Shown piece after piece: positions 44,597-54,101 of a stretch of DNA of 64,000 nt (within the stretch, counting starts at the first letter, position 1; the number at the start of each line of letters is the position of its first letter). The position numbers were made by a program, and so were the translations under genes. The notes under the pieces are model-generated. The model had not been told where the DNA came from, made no database searches, and saw nothing but the letters and a program-made list of their open reading frames with translations. The stretch is from Chitinophagales bacterium (lineage in GTDB: Bacteria > Bacteroidota > Bacteroidia > Chitinophagales > UBA10324), in assembly GCA_019694975.1 (NCBI GenBank), contig JAIBAY010000005.1:186001-250000 (forward strand), given 5' to 3'.

Positions 44597-45128
44597 GCAA
44601 ATTCACATGGAGCACCGCATTCAATTCGCAGCATGGCTGTTATTGTTTTGCGGATGCATTTTATCCGGCAGTTGTAAAAAAGACATTTCCCAACAGGTGA
44701 TTTATGACAATGTCATTTATGAAATAACACCGGTAAGTGTTTACGCGAACAATGCGGAAAAGACAAAGCAAAAAAGCGCTGAACACTTTATCTCCATTCT
44801 TTATTCCAATCTGACAGACAAATCCATTCCGGCAGATGATCTGGGAAATCTTGCAGAACTCGCTCTTTCCGTTGGCGATAAAGAACTCATGAACCGTGTA
44901 TTGCTGGAGAATATGCTGGCTGATCCGCAGATCAGTATTCCTTCGAATGAAGAGATGCGCAGCAACATTACAGCCTTCGTGAACGGGACTTACCTGAAAT
45001 TCTACCTCCGGAATCCAACCGCTTATGAAGCCTATTACTTCCAGGACCTGATCAATCATGACAGCACCATCACGAGTGAAATGGTTTATGCTGCTTTTGC
45101 TCAGTCAAATGAATATTTATTCTATTAA
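44583..45128 (+). CDS. lipoprotein, short relative of the preceding gene
   Basis: 181 residues from the ATG at 44583 (overlap of 14 nt with the previous gene) or 173 from ATG 44607. The lipobox is ILSGSC. The mature part is mostly helical and contains TAFVNGTYLKFYLRNPTAYE, another copy of the helix plus R-N-P-T-x-x-E unit seen in the preceding lipoprotein, followed by YYFQDLI and a terminal FAQSNEYLFY. It is best read as a second helical lipoprotein of the same kind. No function is known. The overlap shows translational coupling. Confidence 0.72.
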   Translation: MLDFRQIHMEHRIQFAAWLLLFCGCILSGSCKKDISQQVIYDNVIYEITPVSVYANNAEKTKQKSAEHFISILYSNLTDKSIPADDLGNLAELALSVGDKELMNRVLLENMLADPQISIPSNEEMRSNITAFVNGTYLKFYLRNPTAYEAYYFQDLINHDSTITSEMVYAAFAQSNEYLFY

Positions 45129-45146
45129 TACGGTTCAAACTGATCT

Positions 45147-46481
45147 ATGAAAAGAAGAGCATTTATCAGGAAAGCAGGTTTGGCAACAGCAGGCATGTTT
45201 GCAGCACCTTACCTGCTGCCGGAAGGCCGTTTATTCGCCGGCACCGGTGACCGTATTGTGAATCATGTAGTGGTGGTTTTATTTGCCGGCGGTGTCAGGC
45301 AACAGGAATCAATTGATCAGGCCTATCTGTCTGCACAGGGCTTATCTACTACTGGTAACCTGTTACGTAACATGCTCGTTGGCAATGAACCTTCTTCCAA
45401 CCTCGTTTATATGCCATGGCAACCGGTGCTTACCACACCACTCGCCAAGCAAGGCACCTTATTTAAAGAAATGCGTTATGCATCGGGGCCGACCGGCCAT
45501 TTCAACGGGCATACGGCAGCCATCACCGGCAATTATACCCAATCATCCCTTGACCTTAATCAAAATCCGGATTTTCCGACCGTGTTTGAGTATTACCGCA
45601 AGCATACCGATCCGGCGAGAAGCGCTGTCAATTGCTGGTGGATGAGTGAAGGGCTTGGCCCATATCCTGCTTTAAACTACAGCCGCAACGGAATGTATGG
45701 CGCAATGTATGGTGCAAATTATATCAGACCGGCAACCACCTTCGGCAGTTATGGTCTCGACTATTTAAATGATGCCATCACCTTTCAGCCGGATGATGTC
45801 ACGAAGATCGAATCCATAAAAAGTTTCCTGGATAAAAACTTTGACCGAACCGCGGCTGATTATCCCGGCATCATTAATACGGCAGATGACCGCGAAAAAA
45901 TCAAAGCCTTCATTTATGATACGCTGAACAAAACATCTGCCGGTCAAATTGAATGGCCCCTGCCACCCGGCATCAGTACCGCTGAATTAACCGGTGATCT
46001 GACTAACATCGCTTACGCATGGCAGGTACTGCAAAAATTTATGCCTGAACTGCTTGTCATCAACAGTTTCGATCTTGATGCCTGTCATTTCAATTTTACC
46101 AATTACCTCAGCTATATGCATAAAGCAGATTACGGTGTTGGCTGGCTTTGGAATAAAATTCAACAGGATCCTGTATTGAAGAATGATACCATCATGATCT
46201 GCATGCCGGATCATGGCCGAAATGAATTACCGAACAGTGTGTATGATGTAAATGGTTTGCGGGCTTTCGATCATACCAGTGATAACAATTCGCGAAGACT
46301 CTTCGGACTCATTGTGGGGCCTGCAGGTAAAGTGAAGCAGGACCAGGTGGTAGGCAATGATGCTGATCCTGTGGGCGAAACAATTGACCTCGTGCCAACC
46401 ATTGCCCGTATTCTCGGCTTTCATGAATACATTCCTGCAGGATTGTTGCCCGGAAGAATTTTAGAAGAGGCATTTGTATAA
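45147..46481 (+). CDS. Tat-type exported DUF1501-like protein (alkaline-phosphatase clan)
   Basis: 444 residues beginning MKRRAFIRKAGLATAGMFAA, a twin-arginine signal (RRAFI plus hydrophobic stretch). The mature protein has alkaline-phosphatase/sulfatase-fold features: HVVVVLFAGGVRQQESID where such proteins bind the first metal, GHFNGHTAAITGNYTQ, FDLDACHFNF, and MPDHGRNELPNS with a metal-binding Asp-His. A late DPVGETIDLVPTIARILGF stretch is typical of DUF1501 and sulfatase-like proteins. Usual catalytic residues could not be assigned confidently. It follows the DUF1549-like lipoproteins by 18 bp, the same pairing as in Planctomycetes. Confidence 0.75.
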   Translation: MKRRAFIRKAGLATAGMFAAPYLLPEGRLFAGTGDRIVNHVVVVLFAGGVRQQESIDQAYLSAQGLSTTGNLLRNMLVGNEPSSNLVYMPWQPVLTTPLAKQGTLFKEMRYASGPTGHFNGHTAAITGNYTQSSLDLNQNPDFPTVFEYYRKHTDPARSAVNCWWMSEGLGPYPALNYSRNGMYGAMYGANYIRPATTFGSYGLDYLNDAITFQPDDVTKIESIKSFLDKNFDRTAADYPGIINTADDREKIKAFIYDTLNKTSAGQIEWPLPPGISTAELTGDLTNIAYAWQVLQKFMPELLVINSFDLDACHFNFTNYLSYMHKADYGVGWLWNKIQQDPVLKNDTIMICMPDHGRNELPNSVYDVNGLRAFDHTSDNNSRRLFGLIVGPAGKVKQDQVVGNDADPVGETIDLVPTIARILGFHEYIPAGLLPGRILEEAFV

Positions 46482-46513
46482 ACAGCTAAAGCGAACAGGT
46501 TATCATCATCATC

Positions 46514-47503
46514 ATGCACCAAAGCCTTATTGAATCAAACAATTCAGCCCGCATCACGCTGAACAGGCGGTTTCTTTTGCCGTGTATGTTGGCTTGCCTG
46601 TTTTTTTCCTGCAACCGGAATCCCATTGCAGAACTGCCGGAACTTCCTTTCAATCCATTCGACACCATCACCTACGATCAGGACTTAGTACCCGTGGTGC
46701 CACCCGACTCATCTACATTCGCAGGTATTCATCAGTATATTCTTGCGGTGAAATGCGCAGTCAGCGGCTGTCATGACGGAACTTTTGAACCGGACTACCG
46801 CACCGTGCAAAGCGCTTACAATACGCTTGTGCTTGCGGCGGTGCTGAAAAACACTGCGGATTCCTTTTTCACGTACAGGGTGGTACCCAACGATACATCA
46901 GCTTCCTGGTTATGGTACCGTTTAACCACCAATGATGCCACATTAGGCAAGATGCCGCTCTATGATACTCTATATCCAACTCAAAGGGAGAAGATCAGCC
47001 AATGGATCATGCAAGGTGCGCCTGATCTCTTCGGCAATTCTCCATCCATTCCCAATTATCAGCCGGCATTGTACGGGCTCGTTGCTTACCTGCCCGATCA
47101 GGGTGATTACAGGGTGGATACTTTGCGCGGTGGTATTACCACCAACCCATTTATGGTAACACAAAATACAAACGTGAAAATCTGGATTGGCATTTACGAT
47201 GATCTTACGCTGCCCTTCCAGTTTACTTTCAATATAGTTAAATTCTCAACCGATCCGTTTGACTGGAGTGAGGCGCTTGAAGTGCCATTACAATTGCAGT
47301 TTGCTCCGCATATTGAGCATCTGTTTGGCCAGGACCTTCCATTCTATCTCTCCTGTGTTGTGAATACCGCTTCATTTGAACATAATGACATCGTTTACAT
47401 GCGAGCCTATGTTCAGGATCAGGACCACAGCTCGCCTACTGAAATTCCGGAAAACGGATCCCAGCTATACATTCAAACTTATTGTTCCTTTATCGTGCAA
47501 TGA
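46514..47503 (+). CDS. cytochrome c-like (PSCyt1-like) lipoprotein
   Basis: 329 residues. Lipoprotein signal around LPCMLACLFFSC. A c-type heme motif of CX4CH form (CAVSGCHDGTF, about residues 82-92) follows IHQYILAVK, and later GKMPLYDTLYPTQREKISQW supplies the probable axial Met (KMP) and the WI-x-x-GA helix end typical of planctomycete PSCyt1 domains. The second half (about 170-329) is a beta-rich domain without recognised family. Likely an outer-membrane or periplasmic redox lipoprotein; the CX4CH spacing is unusual, and heme attachment is an inference. 32 bp after the DUF1501-like gene. Confidence 0.72.
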   Translation: MHQSLIESNNSARITLNRRFLLPCMLACLFFSCNRNPIAELPELPFNPFDTITYDQDLVPVVPPDSSTFAGIHQYILAVKCAVSGCHDGTFEPDYRTVQSAYNTLVLAAVLKNTADSFFTYRVVPNDTSASWLWYRLTTNDATLGKMPLYDTLYPTQREKISQWIMQGAPDLFGNSPSIPNYQPALYGLVAYLPDQGDYRVDTLRGGITTNPFMVTQNTNVKIWIGIYDDLTLPFQFTFNIVKFSTDPFDWSEALEVPLQLQFAPHIEHLFGQDLPFYLSCVVNTASFEHNDIVYMRAYVQDQDHSSPTEIPENGSQLYIQTYCSFIVQ

Positions 47504-47970
47504 AAAATTCCGGCCAAAGTATTTTGAAGCAATTATTACTGCTCGCGATGCTGTGCTTTCTTCATTCGTGCAAGAAGGACGATTCTGCAAATCCTCCGGT
47601 AAGCATCGTTCCGGAAATCGCGCTATTCTCCGTTGCACCGTCTGTTGTGCACAATCTGCAGGATTCACTTTTATTTGTCGTAAGTTACATTGATGGAGAT
47701 GGCGACCTTGGCGACTATGCCGCAGACTCCTTATCGCTATGGATAACAGATAACCGGTTTCCGCTGACGGAAAAATTTCACATTATTCCACTTGCTCCGC
47801 AAGGTTCCTCCCTTGTAATTGCCGGTGAATTAAAGGTGATACTGGAACATATTATCCTGAAAGATCAGACGGCAACTTCAGAAGAGGCAACTTTCACGGT
47901 GCAGCTGAAAGACAGGGCCGGGCATTGGAGTAACAGTGTGACATCACCGGTCATTATGATCGTGCAATAG
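47500..47970 (+). CDS. small beta-sandwich lipoprotein
   Basis: 156 residues starting at ATG 47500, which overlaps the stop of the preceding gene (ATGA). Signal and lipobox: LLLLAMLCFLHSC. The mature part begins KKDDSANPP and continues with alternating beta-strand stretches (LLFVVSYIDGDGDLGDYAAD, EATFTVQLKDRAGHWSNSV), suggesting an Ig-like fold with a calcium-type DGDGD loop. It is the last gene of the five-gene cluster and ends 20 bp before the convergent SDR gene. No function known. Confidence 0.75.
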   Translation: MKNSGQSILKQLLLLAMLCFLHSCKKDDSANPPVSIVPEIALFSVAPSVVHNLQDSLLFVVSYIDGDGDLGDYAADSLSLWITDNRFPLTEKFHIIPLAPQGSSLVIAGELKVILEHIILKDQTATSEEATFTVQLKDRAGHWSNSVTSPVIMIVQ

Positions 47971-47990
47971 TGCATGAATGATAACAGTCC

Positions 47991-48686
47991 TCATGCATTG
48001 CCATATACCTTTAGCACCGTTTCTCGCAGCGAGTCTCCTGTTGCTGAACAGACCATTTCCATCACGTCAGCAATCGCTTCTGGCTTTACCCAATCATCAA
48101 AATTTGCATTGGGCATGCTCTTCCTGTTTGATAGCGTATCAATAGTGCTGGGTACAATTACTGTTGCCGTAACATTTGTCCCCTTTGCATCGGCATTTAA
48201 TAATTCAGCCAGCCTAATCACCATTGATTTGGAAAGTGCATACGCAATCGCAGACTTACCTGCTGCTGCATCGAGACCCGGCCGCGCTCCTACAAAAATG
48301 AGGCGACCATAACCCTGTTCTTTCATGTGCAAAAACATCGGGCGGGCAATATTATACGCCGTTTCAAAATTCAGGTTGTACATCTTTATCAACTCATCGC
48401 CGTTTGTTTTTGCCACGTCTCCGGCTGCAAATCCTCCGGCCAGCATCAATACGCCTTCCACCGATTGATATCTGGCAATAACAGAGGCCGCAAAATCAGC
48501 GGTGGCGCCTTCATGCAACAAATCCACCGCATTAACTTCCAGCCTTTCATTCTTCTCAAAAGCATCGAGCATGCTTTCGTGTAACACCGTTGCAACAACC
48601 TGATATCCGTTCTGTAAAAATTTCGACACCACTGCCGTTCCTAAATTGCCGTTGGCGCCCGTTATGATGACTGTTTTATTTTTCAT
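47991..48686 (-). CDS. short-chain dehydrogenase/reductase
   Basis: 231 residues of the classical SDR fold: NAD(P)-binding ITGANGNLGTAVV (about 8-20), the central LAGGFAAGD in the place of NNAG, and the catalytic YxxxK in IAYALSKSMV. The active-site Ser of the usual triad is not obvious in the RLIFVGARPGLD segment, where Ala or Gly is found. The substrate is unknown. It lies 190 bp beyond nuoK on the same strand, at the place where nuoL, nuoM and nuoN would normally follow, but nothing suggests a role in complex I. Confidence 0.85.
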   Translation of the reverse strand: MKNKTVIITGANGNLGTAVVSKFLQNGYQVVATVLHESMLDAFEKNERLEVNAVDLLHEGATADFAASVIARYQSVEGVLMLAGGFAAGDVAKTNGDELIKMYNLNFETAYNIARPMFLHMKEQGYGRLIFVGARPGLDAAAGKSAIAYALSKSMVIRLAELLNADAKGTNVTATVIVPSTIDTLSNRKSMPNANFDDWVKPEAIADVMEMVCSATGDSLRETVLKVYGNA

Positions 48687-48876
48687 GTTGAAGAGAAGTG
48701 AACAGTAAGAGATAGGTTGTGAATTACTATTTCAGTAAGACGATAAGCCTGGTAAAAGCAAAACAAACTGGCTAAAAATTATGCTGCTATCGTCATGCAC
48801 TTGCTGCCGGGAACCTGTTGTCCTGTAAAATTGCCAGGGCCATGCTTACATCCCAGCGCTTTACATTTCCAATAAT

Positions 48877-49197
48877 CTAACCTTTCATCCTGCTCATGTC
48901 ATTAATATCCACCGAATGTGTATTCCTGTAAATCATGGTAATGATGGCTAGACCGACAGCCACTTCAGCAGCAGCCACTGCCATAATGAAGAATACAAAA
49001 ATCTGTCCTGCGGGATCCTGGTGGTAGGCAGAAAAAGAAACCAGCAGCAGGTTAACGGCATTCAGCATCAGTTCAATACTCATAAAAATAATGATGGCAT
49101 TGCTGCGTGTCAGTACGCCGGCAACGCCAATTACAAATAAGACAGCACTGAGGTAAACAAAATGTCCTATCGGAACAGTATGGAAAATTTGCGGCAT
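48877..49197 (-). CDS. nuoK: NADH-quinone oxidoreductase subunit K
   Basis: A 106-residue membrane protein with three helices, including the conserved helix-2 Glu in [19 protein letters not shown] (about 34-52), which takes part in proton translocation, and the third-helix [17 protein letters not shown] with its second Glu. Length is normal. It is the last recognised subunit gene of the reverse-strand operon; the usual nuoL is not found downstream. Confidence 0.93.
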   Translation of the reverse strand: MPQIFHTVPIGHFVYLSAVLFVIGVAGVLTRSNAIIIFMSIELMLNAVNLLLVSFSAYHQDPAGQIFVFFIMAVAAAEVAVGLAIITMIYRNTHSVDINDMSRMKG

Positions 49198-49255
49198 CTT
49201 GGTTTCAGGTTGAAGGGTAACTGACGGATTAGCTGCGTTCGAAAATTTTGATTTA

Positions 49256-49792
49256 TTATTTCACAGGTTCCAAACCAATTGTCTTTGGTGATGCATCCCT
49301 TTTGCCCAGCACTACAGCACCAATCATAGCAACCAGGAAAAGGATGGAGGCTATTTCAAAGGGTAACTGGTACCTGGAATAAAGGATGAGGCCAAGTGTC
49401 TTGATGCTGCCGGTTTTTATTGCGGCTGCCGACGTATCAGGGTTGGTCTGAAGGGCTGCATCTTTCAAAGCGGATACAAGCACCAGCAGCAGCAATCCCG
49501 CCGCAACAGCAGCACTTACCTTGAACATCAACGATCGCTTTTGCTCCGTCACACGGTCGAGATTCATCATCATCAGCACATACAGAAACAACACCATGAT
49601 GGCCCCGGCATAAACAATCACATTTACCATACCGATGAAGGTTGCGTCGAGCATGAAAATATAATTGGCAGAAATGCAGAAAAAGGTAAGCACCAGGTAC
49701 AGTACACTGTGAATCGGGTTCCTCGAAACGACTACCATCAGTGCAAAAAAGATGGTTACAAATGCGAGGAAGTAGAAAGCGGAAGTTAGCAT
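49256..49792 (-). CDS. nuoJ: NADH-quinone oxidoreductase subunit J
   Basis: A 178-residue membrane subunit with five helices. The signature [20 protein letters not shown] is near the N-terminus, followed by the helix-3 segment [20 protein letters not shown], which carries the characteristic kinked helix. Length and order are normal for complex I. 58 bp separate it from nuoK and 55 bp from nuoI. Confidence 0.93.
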   Translation of the reverse strand: MLTSAFYFLAFVTIFFALMVVVSRNPIHSVLYLVLTFFCISANYIFMLDATFIGMVNVIVYAGAIMVLFLYVLMMMNLDRVTEQKRSLMFKVSAAVAAGLLLLVLVSALKDAALQTNPDTSAAAIKTGSIKTLGLILYSRYQLPFEIASILFLVAMIGAVVLGKRDASPKTIGLEPVK

Positions 49793-49847
49793 GGGATCAT
49801 TCTATTAAAAATTATTGATGAACATCACAACCTGATTCTTTCCGCAA

Positions 49848-50381
49848 TTATGCATCTTTTAACGTGGTGATGGGAGGTATGATCTCATTGCGCTTGTAGC
49901 CTTCCACCAGCCTGTCCTTGGCATAAATAAAATCATTCCTGTTGAAACTCGCCGGCGCGAATGTAGTTTCCAGGAAGATCGCCTCCTTAGGGCAGGCATC
50001 TTCGCAAAATCCGCAGAAGATGCACCGCAACATATTGATCTCATACTTCACAGCATACTTTTCTTCACGGTAGAGATGTTCTTCTCCCGGCTTACGCTCT
50101 CCTGCTTCCATCGTAATCGCTTCTGCTGGGCAGGCCACTGCACATAACCCGCATGCGGTGCATCTTTCAGCACCGTTTTCATCACGGCGCAACACGTGCA
50201 GGCCGCGATAAACAGCCGGCACTGCCCGTTTCGTTTCAGGGTATTGTATTGTTGCCTTCCGTTTGAAAAAATGCCGCATGGTAATGGCCATACCCTGGAA
50301 GATGGCCGGCAGGTACATCCGTTCCACCAGCGTCATTTTTTTCTGCTCGAGTACTTTTCTTCTATTGGTAAGTGCTTGCAT
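49848..50381 (-). CDS. nuoI: NADH-quinone oxidoreductase subunit I
   Basis: A 177-residue ferredoxin-like subunit holding clusters N6a and N6b. The two 4Fe-4S motifs are CTACGLCAVACPAEA (about 81-95) and CIFCGFCEDACPKEA (about 123-137). An N-terminal amphipathic helix docks it to the membrane arm. It passes electrons from NuoG to NuoB in the peripheral arm. Confidence 0.95.
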   Translation of the reverse strand: MQALTNRRKVLEQKKMTLVERMYLPAIFQGMAITMRHFFKRKATIQYPETKRAVPAVYRGLHVLRRDENGAERCTACGLCAVACPAEAITMEAGERKPGEEHLYREEKYAVKYEINMLRCIFCGFCEDACPKEAIFLETTFAPASFNRNDFIYAKDRLVEGYKRNEIIPPITTLKDA

Positions 50382-50434
50382 TGCTTCTTTTAATTACAAC
50401 ATGATCATCTTTAACATCTGCCTTGCCTCCCGGT

Positions 50435-51472
50435 TCAACTGCGGAATATCATCAGTCCTGCGGCCGTAGCCACTATATTAATTAATGCCAGCGGGATCAA
50501 CCCTTTCCAGCCAAGGTTCATCAGCTGATCATAGCGAAAACGCGGTATCGTCCACCGTACCCACATAAAGAAAAAGATGAAGAAAAAGATTTTCAGGAAA
50601 AGGAAAACCAGTCCTGTCAGTGTCACCAGGTTCTGGGAGCCTGTTGCCTGCAAGAGTGCATCCATAAACGGGAAATTATATCCGCCGAAATACAAGGTAG
50701 CCATGATGGCACCGGAAATAAACATATTGATGTATTCGGAAAACAGGTAGAATCCGAGTTTCATGGAACTGTACTCAGTGTGATATCCTCCTACCAATTC
50801 GGTTTCGCACTCTGGTAAATCAAATGGTGTGCGGTTGGTTTCAGCAAAAGCGCACACTAGGAAAAGCAGGAATCCCAAAGGCTGGTAAAAGATGTTCCAG
50901 TGCATGCCATGTTGTTGGCTAACAATTTCATGCAGGCTCATGGTACCGGTCACCAGCAATAATGCCACGATGGCAAGTCCCATGCTGAGCTCATAGCTGA
51001 TGATTTGCGAGGAGGCACGAATAGCGCCCATCAGTGAAAACTTGTTGTTGGAGGCCCAGCCGCCAATCATGATACCATAAACTCCTACCGATACAACTGC
51101 AAATACATATAAAATACCTATGTCGAGATCAACAATCTGTAACGAAACGGTGGTGCCAAAAACAGTCAGCGTATCGCCCCAGGGAACAACGATGCCTGTC
51201 ATCAGTGCACAGGTGATGGCAATGGATGGACCAAGGACAAAAAGAAATTTATTCGAGGCAACGGGAATTACTTCTTCTTTCATGAAGAATTTTAATCCGT
51301 CGGCCAATGGCTGAAATATGCCACCAGGTCCGGCACGGTTGGGCCCAATCCTGTCCTGCATAAAAGCAGCCACCTTGCGTTCGGCAAAAGTTGAGTAAAG
51401 GGCAACCAGCATCGTCACGGCAAATAAGGCAACGATTAATATCAATGTAGGAACTAATCCAAGCAATGTCAT
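50435..51472 (-). CDS. nuoH: NADH-quinone oxidoreductase subunit H
   Basis: A 345-residue membrane subunit with about eight helices that forms part of the quinone chamber. Seen: AERKVAAFMQDRIGPNRAGP (about 30-49), FVLGPSIAITCAL, the ETNRTPFDLPECETELVGGY stretch with the acidic loop, and the MWVRWTIPRFRYDQLMNLGW C-terminal signature. All are standard. Confidence 0.95.
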   Translation of the reverse strand: MTLLGLVPTLILIVALFAVTMLVALYSTFAERKVAAFMQDRIGPNRAGPGGIFQPLADGLKFFMKEEVIPVASNKFLFVLGPSIAITCALMTGIVVPWGDTLTVFGTTVSLQIVDLDIGILYVFAVVSVGVYGIMIGGWASNNKFSLMGAIRASSQIISYELSMGLAIVALLLVTGTMSLHEIVSQQHGMHWNIFYQPLGFLLFLVCAFAETNRTPFDLPECETELVGGYHTEYSSMKLGFYLFSEYINMFISGAIMATLYFGGYNFPFMDALLQATGSQNLVTLTGLVFLFLKIFFFIFFFMWVRWTIPRFRYDQLMNLGWKGLIPLALINIVATAAGLMIFRS

Positions 51473-51557
51473 CCGATCTGATTAAGTTATAGACGATCTT
51501 TTAGTCCGTTAAAAATTCAGGAAGCCCGGCATTCTTCTGCAAATGCCACATTCGTGT

Positions 51558-52547
51558 TTAAGTCACCCCTTCAAACGCATCCCATTTCGTATTGTCCAGT
51601 TTGGAATAAAGCTGATCGGGAAGTTCCACAGTTTCTTTCGTGTATTTATTGGCTGTGATTACCGACCATTTCTCCACTGTGCGCGGTCCTTCCACCACCC
51701 AGTCTTTAGTTTCAAAATGTTCCCAACGACACTCATTGCAGATAAAATCCTTCACCTCATCATACTGATCTTTACGTGCAGTTACCCGGTACACTTCTTC
51801 GCCACGAAGCCACAACACAACTTTTCCTGAACATTTAGTACAGTGACGGTGTGCATCCATCGGGTTCAGGAACCAGACGCGGTTTCTGAAACGGAAGTGA
51901 CGGTCGGTGAGCGCCCCTACCGGGCAGACATCAATCATATTCCCTGAGAAATCATTCTCTACGGCTTTCTGAATATAGGTGGAAATTTCAGAGGCCTCTC
52001 CTCTCCAGAGTACACCATGCACCCGTTCGTCGGTCAGCTGATCCGCAACCTGTGTACAACGGTAACAGAGAATGCAGCGCGTCATGTGCAGTTTAATATG
52101 CGGACCGATGTCAATGGGATCAAACTCCCTTCGGTGAAATTCACTGCGTGTCTTTTGCAGTCCATGCTCAAAAGCGAAATTCTGCAGCTCACATTCTCCT
52201 GCCTGATCACAGATCGGGCAATCGAGCGGATGATTTACCAAAAGGAACTCCACGATACTACGCCTCGTTTCCAGCACTTCCGGTGATGTAGAATTGAGCA
52301 CTACCATACCGTCTTGAACGGGTGTGCAACAGGAGGCAACAAGTTTGGGCATGGGCCGCGGATCTTTGGCCGAACCCTGTGCCACTTTCACCAGGCAGGC
52401 ACGGCACTTGCCGCCACTTCCTTTTAATGAAGTATAGTAACACATGGCAGGCGGAACCACGTCGCCGCCAATCCTGCGTGCAGCATTCATAATGGTAGTT
52501 CCTTCTTCAACTTCCAGTGCTATGCCGTCAATGGTGACTTTGATCAT
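51558..52547 (-). CDS. nuoG: NADH-quinone oxidoreductase subunit G, short form
   Basis: A 329-residue iron-sulfur protein. It has the N-terminal 2Fe-2S ferredoxin domain (CYYTSLKGSGGKCRACLVKV and ASCCTPVQDG), the His-Cys N5-type motif (HPLDCPICDQAGECELQNFA), and the following 4Fe-4S cysteines (CILCYRCTQVAD and DVCPVGALTD). A last segment has CTKCSGKV and ICNECRW. It ends there: the C-terminal molybdopterin-oxidoreductase-like domain found in E. coli NuoG (908 residues) is missing. To my knowledge short NuoG proteins are common in Bacteroidota, so this is not a truncation in this genome. Confidence 0.9.
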   Translation of the reverse strand: MIKVTIDGIALEVEEGTTIMNAARRIGGDVVPPAMCYYTSLKGSGGKCRACLVKVAQGSAKDPRPMPKLVASCCTPVQDGMVVLNSTSPEVLETRRSIVEFLLVNHPLDCPICDQAGECELQNFAFEHGLQKTRSEFHRREFDPIDIGPHIKLHMTRCILCYRCTQVADQLTDERVHGVLWRGEASEISTYIQKAVENDFSGNMIDVCPVGALTDRHFRFRNRVWFLNPMDAHRHCTKCSGKVVLWLRGEEVYRVTARKDQYDEVKDFICNECRWEHFETKDWVVEGPRTVEKWSVITANKYTKETVELPDQLYSKLDNTKWDAFEGVT

Positions 52548-52622
52548 ATTGCTACTAACCGCTGTTTTGCCATCCGGTTATGATGTGGTAAATAATTTTG
52601 CTGACTGACTTTGTGAACCATT

Positions 52623-53963
52623 TTACACTGTTGCAACTGTTGCTTCCGGTAATCCGTAATTTCTTACCAGGCATTCTTTCGGCTCCCGAACATGCCATTC
52701 AAACTCATCCCTGAAATGCCTGATGGCGGCAGCTACCGGCCAGGCAGCCGCATCACCCAGCGGGCAAATCGTATTGCCCTCAATTTTTCTCTGCACATCC
52801 CAAAGCAGATCGATATCGGATAGCTTTCCATGACCGTATTCAATGTTATGCAGAATACGTTCCATCCACCCGGTGCCTTCGCGGCAAGGTGAACACTGAC
52901 CACAACTTTCATGATGATAGAAGCGGGTGAAATTCCACGTGTTCCGCACAATGCACTGATCCTCATCATACACGATAAAACCGCCGGAACCCAACATGGT
53001 ACCGGTAAGAAATCCGCCGTCTGACAACGATTCATAACTCATCAATCGCGGTTCACCATTAGCTGTTTTGAGAATCAGGCCGGCAGGAAGTATTGGCACG
53101 GAACTGCCACCTGCCACCACAGCTTTCAGCCTTTTACCATCCTTTATGCCACCACAATAAGAAGGTGAAAAAATAAATTCTTCAACTGGCAGGCCCAGCT
53201 CAATTTCATATACGCCCGGATAATTAATATTTCCGCAGGCAGAAATCAGCTTTGTTCCCGCGCTCTTCGGTGTGCCTATTTTTGCATAGGACTCGCCGCT
53301 GTTATTCACAATCCAGGGCACCGCAGCGATGCTTTCGACATTATTCACCACAGTTGGATTACCATACAAACCGCTTACAGCCGGAAAGGGAGGTTTCAGC
53401 CTTGGATTGCCACGCTTGCCTTCAAGCGATTCAATCAATGCCGTTTCCTCGCCGCAGATATATGCACCTGCGCCTGTTTGAACGACGATCTCCAGGTTAT
53501 ATCCGGAACCCATGATATTTTTTCCCACCAATCCCGCTTCCTTTGCTTCCGCTATTGCTTTTTCCAGAATAGCTATGATCCAACGGAATTCTCCGCGCAC
53601 GTAGATAAAAGACAAGTTGGCCTCCAATGCATAACTGGAAGCCACGATACCTTCAATCAGCAAGTGTGGCATTTTCTCCATCAGGTACCGGTCTTTGAAT
53701 GTTCCCGGTTCACTCTCATCTGCATTTACAACAAGATATCTCGGCCTGCCTGATTTCTTATCGATGAAACTCCATTTCATTCCGGTAGGAAACCCCGCGC
53801 CGCCTCTGCCCCTCAAACCGGATTTCTTTACTTCTTCCACCACATCAGCCGGTGCCATTTTCAATACTTTCTCCACAGCCGAATAACCACCGTGCGCACG
53901 ATATACCGGCAAGGTTTCAATTCCTGCAACGCCCACTTTATCAAGTAATATTTTCATACTCAT
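52623..53963 (-). CDS. nuoF: NADH-quinone oxidoreductase subunit F
   Basis: The NADH-oxidising, FMN-containing subunit, 446 residues. NADH site: GLRGRGGAGFPTGMKWSF (about 49-66). FMN-binding segment: AGAYICGEETALIESLEGKR (about 180-199). The N3 4Fe-4S motif is ESCGQCSPCREGT with a fourth Cys in NTICPLGDA. Length is normal. The gap to nuoE upstream is 138 bp, the widest in the operon. Confidence 0.96.
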   Translation of the reverse strand: MSMKILLDKVGVAGIETLPVYRAHGGYSAVEKVLKMAPADVVEEVKKSGLRGRGGAGFPTGMKWSFIDKKSGRPRYLVVNADESEPGTFKDRYLMEKMPHLLIEGIVASSYALEANLSFIYVRGEFRWIIAILEKAIAEAKEAGLVGKNIMGSGYNLEIVVQTGAGAYICGEETALIESLEGKRGNPRLKPPFPAVSGLYGNPTVVNNVESIAAVPWIVNNSGESYAKIGTPKSAGTKLISACGNINYPGVYEIELGLPVEEFIFSPSYCGGIKDGKRLKAVVAGGSSVPILPAGLILKTANGEPRLMSYESLSDGGFLTGTMLGSGGFIVYDEDQCIVRNTWNFTRFYHHESCGQCSPCREGTGWMERILHNIEYGHGKLSDIDLLWDVQRKIEGNTICPLGDAAAWPVAAAIRHFRDEFEWHVREPKECLVRNYGLPEATVATV

Positions 53964-54101
53964 TATTCTCGCTTACTGTTTGCTCACGAAAAATGCCCTC
54001 GGAACAGTTACGCTTGCCATCCTTCACCTAGATAAATTTATAACCAGTACTCAAGTTTCACTAACCAATAACACTGATTACAAGCTTTGCACAATTGATA
54101 A

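Noticed and set aside
51558-52547. NuoG considered truncated or frameshifted
   Set aside because: No remnant of the molybdopterin domain in nearby frames; short NuoG is, to my knowledge, normal in Bacteroidota.
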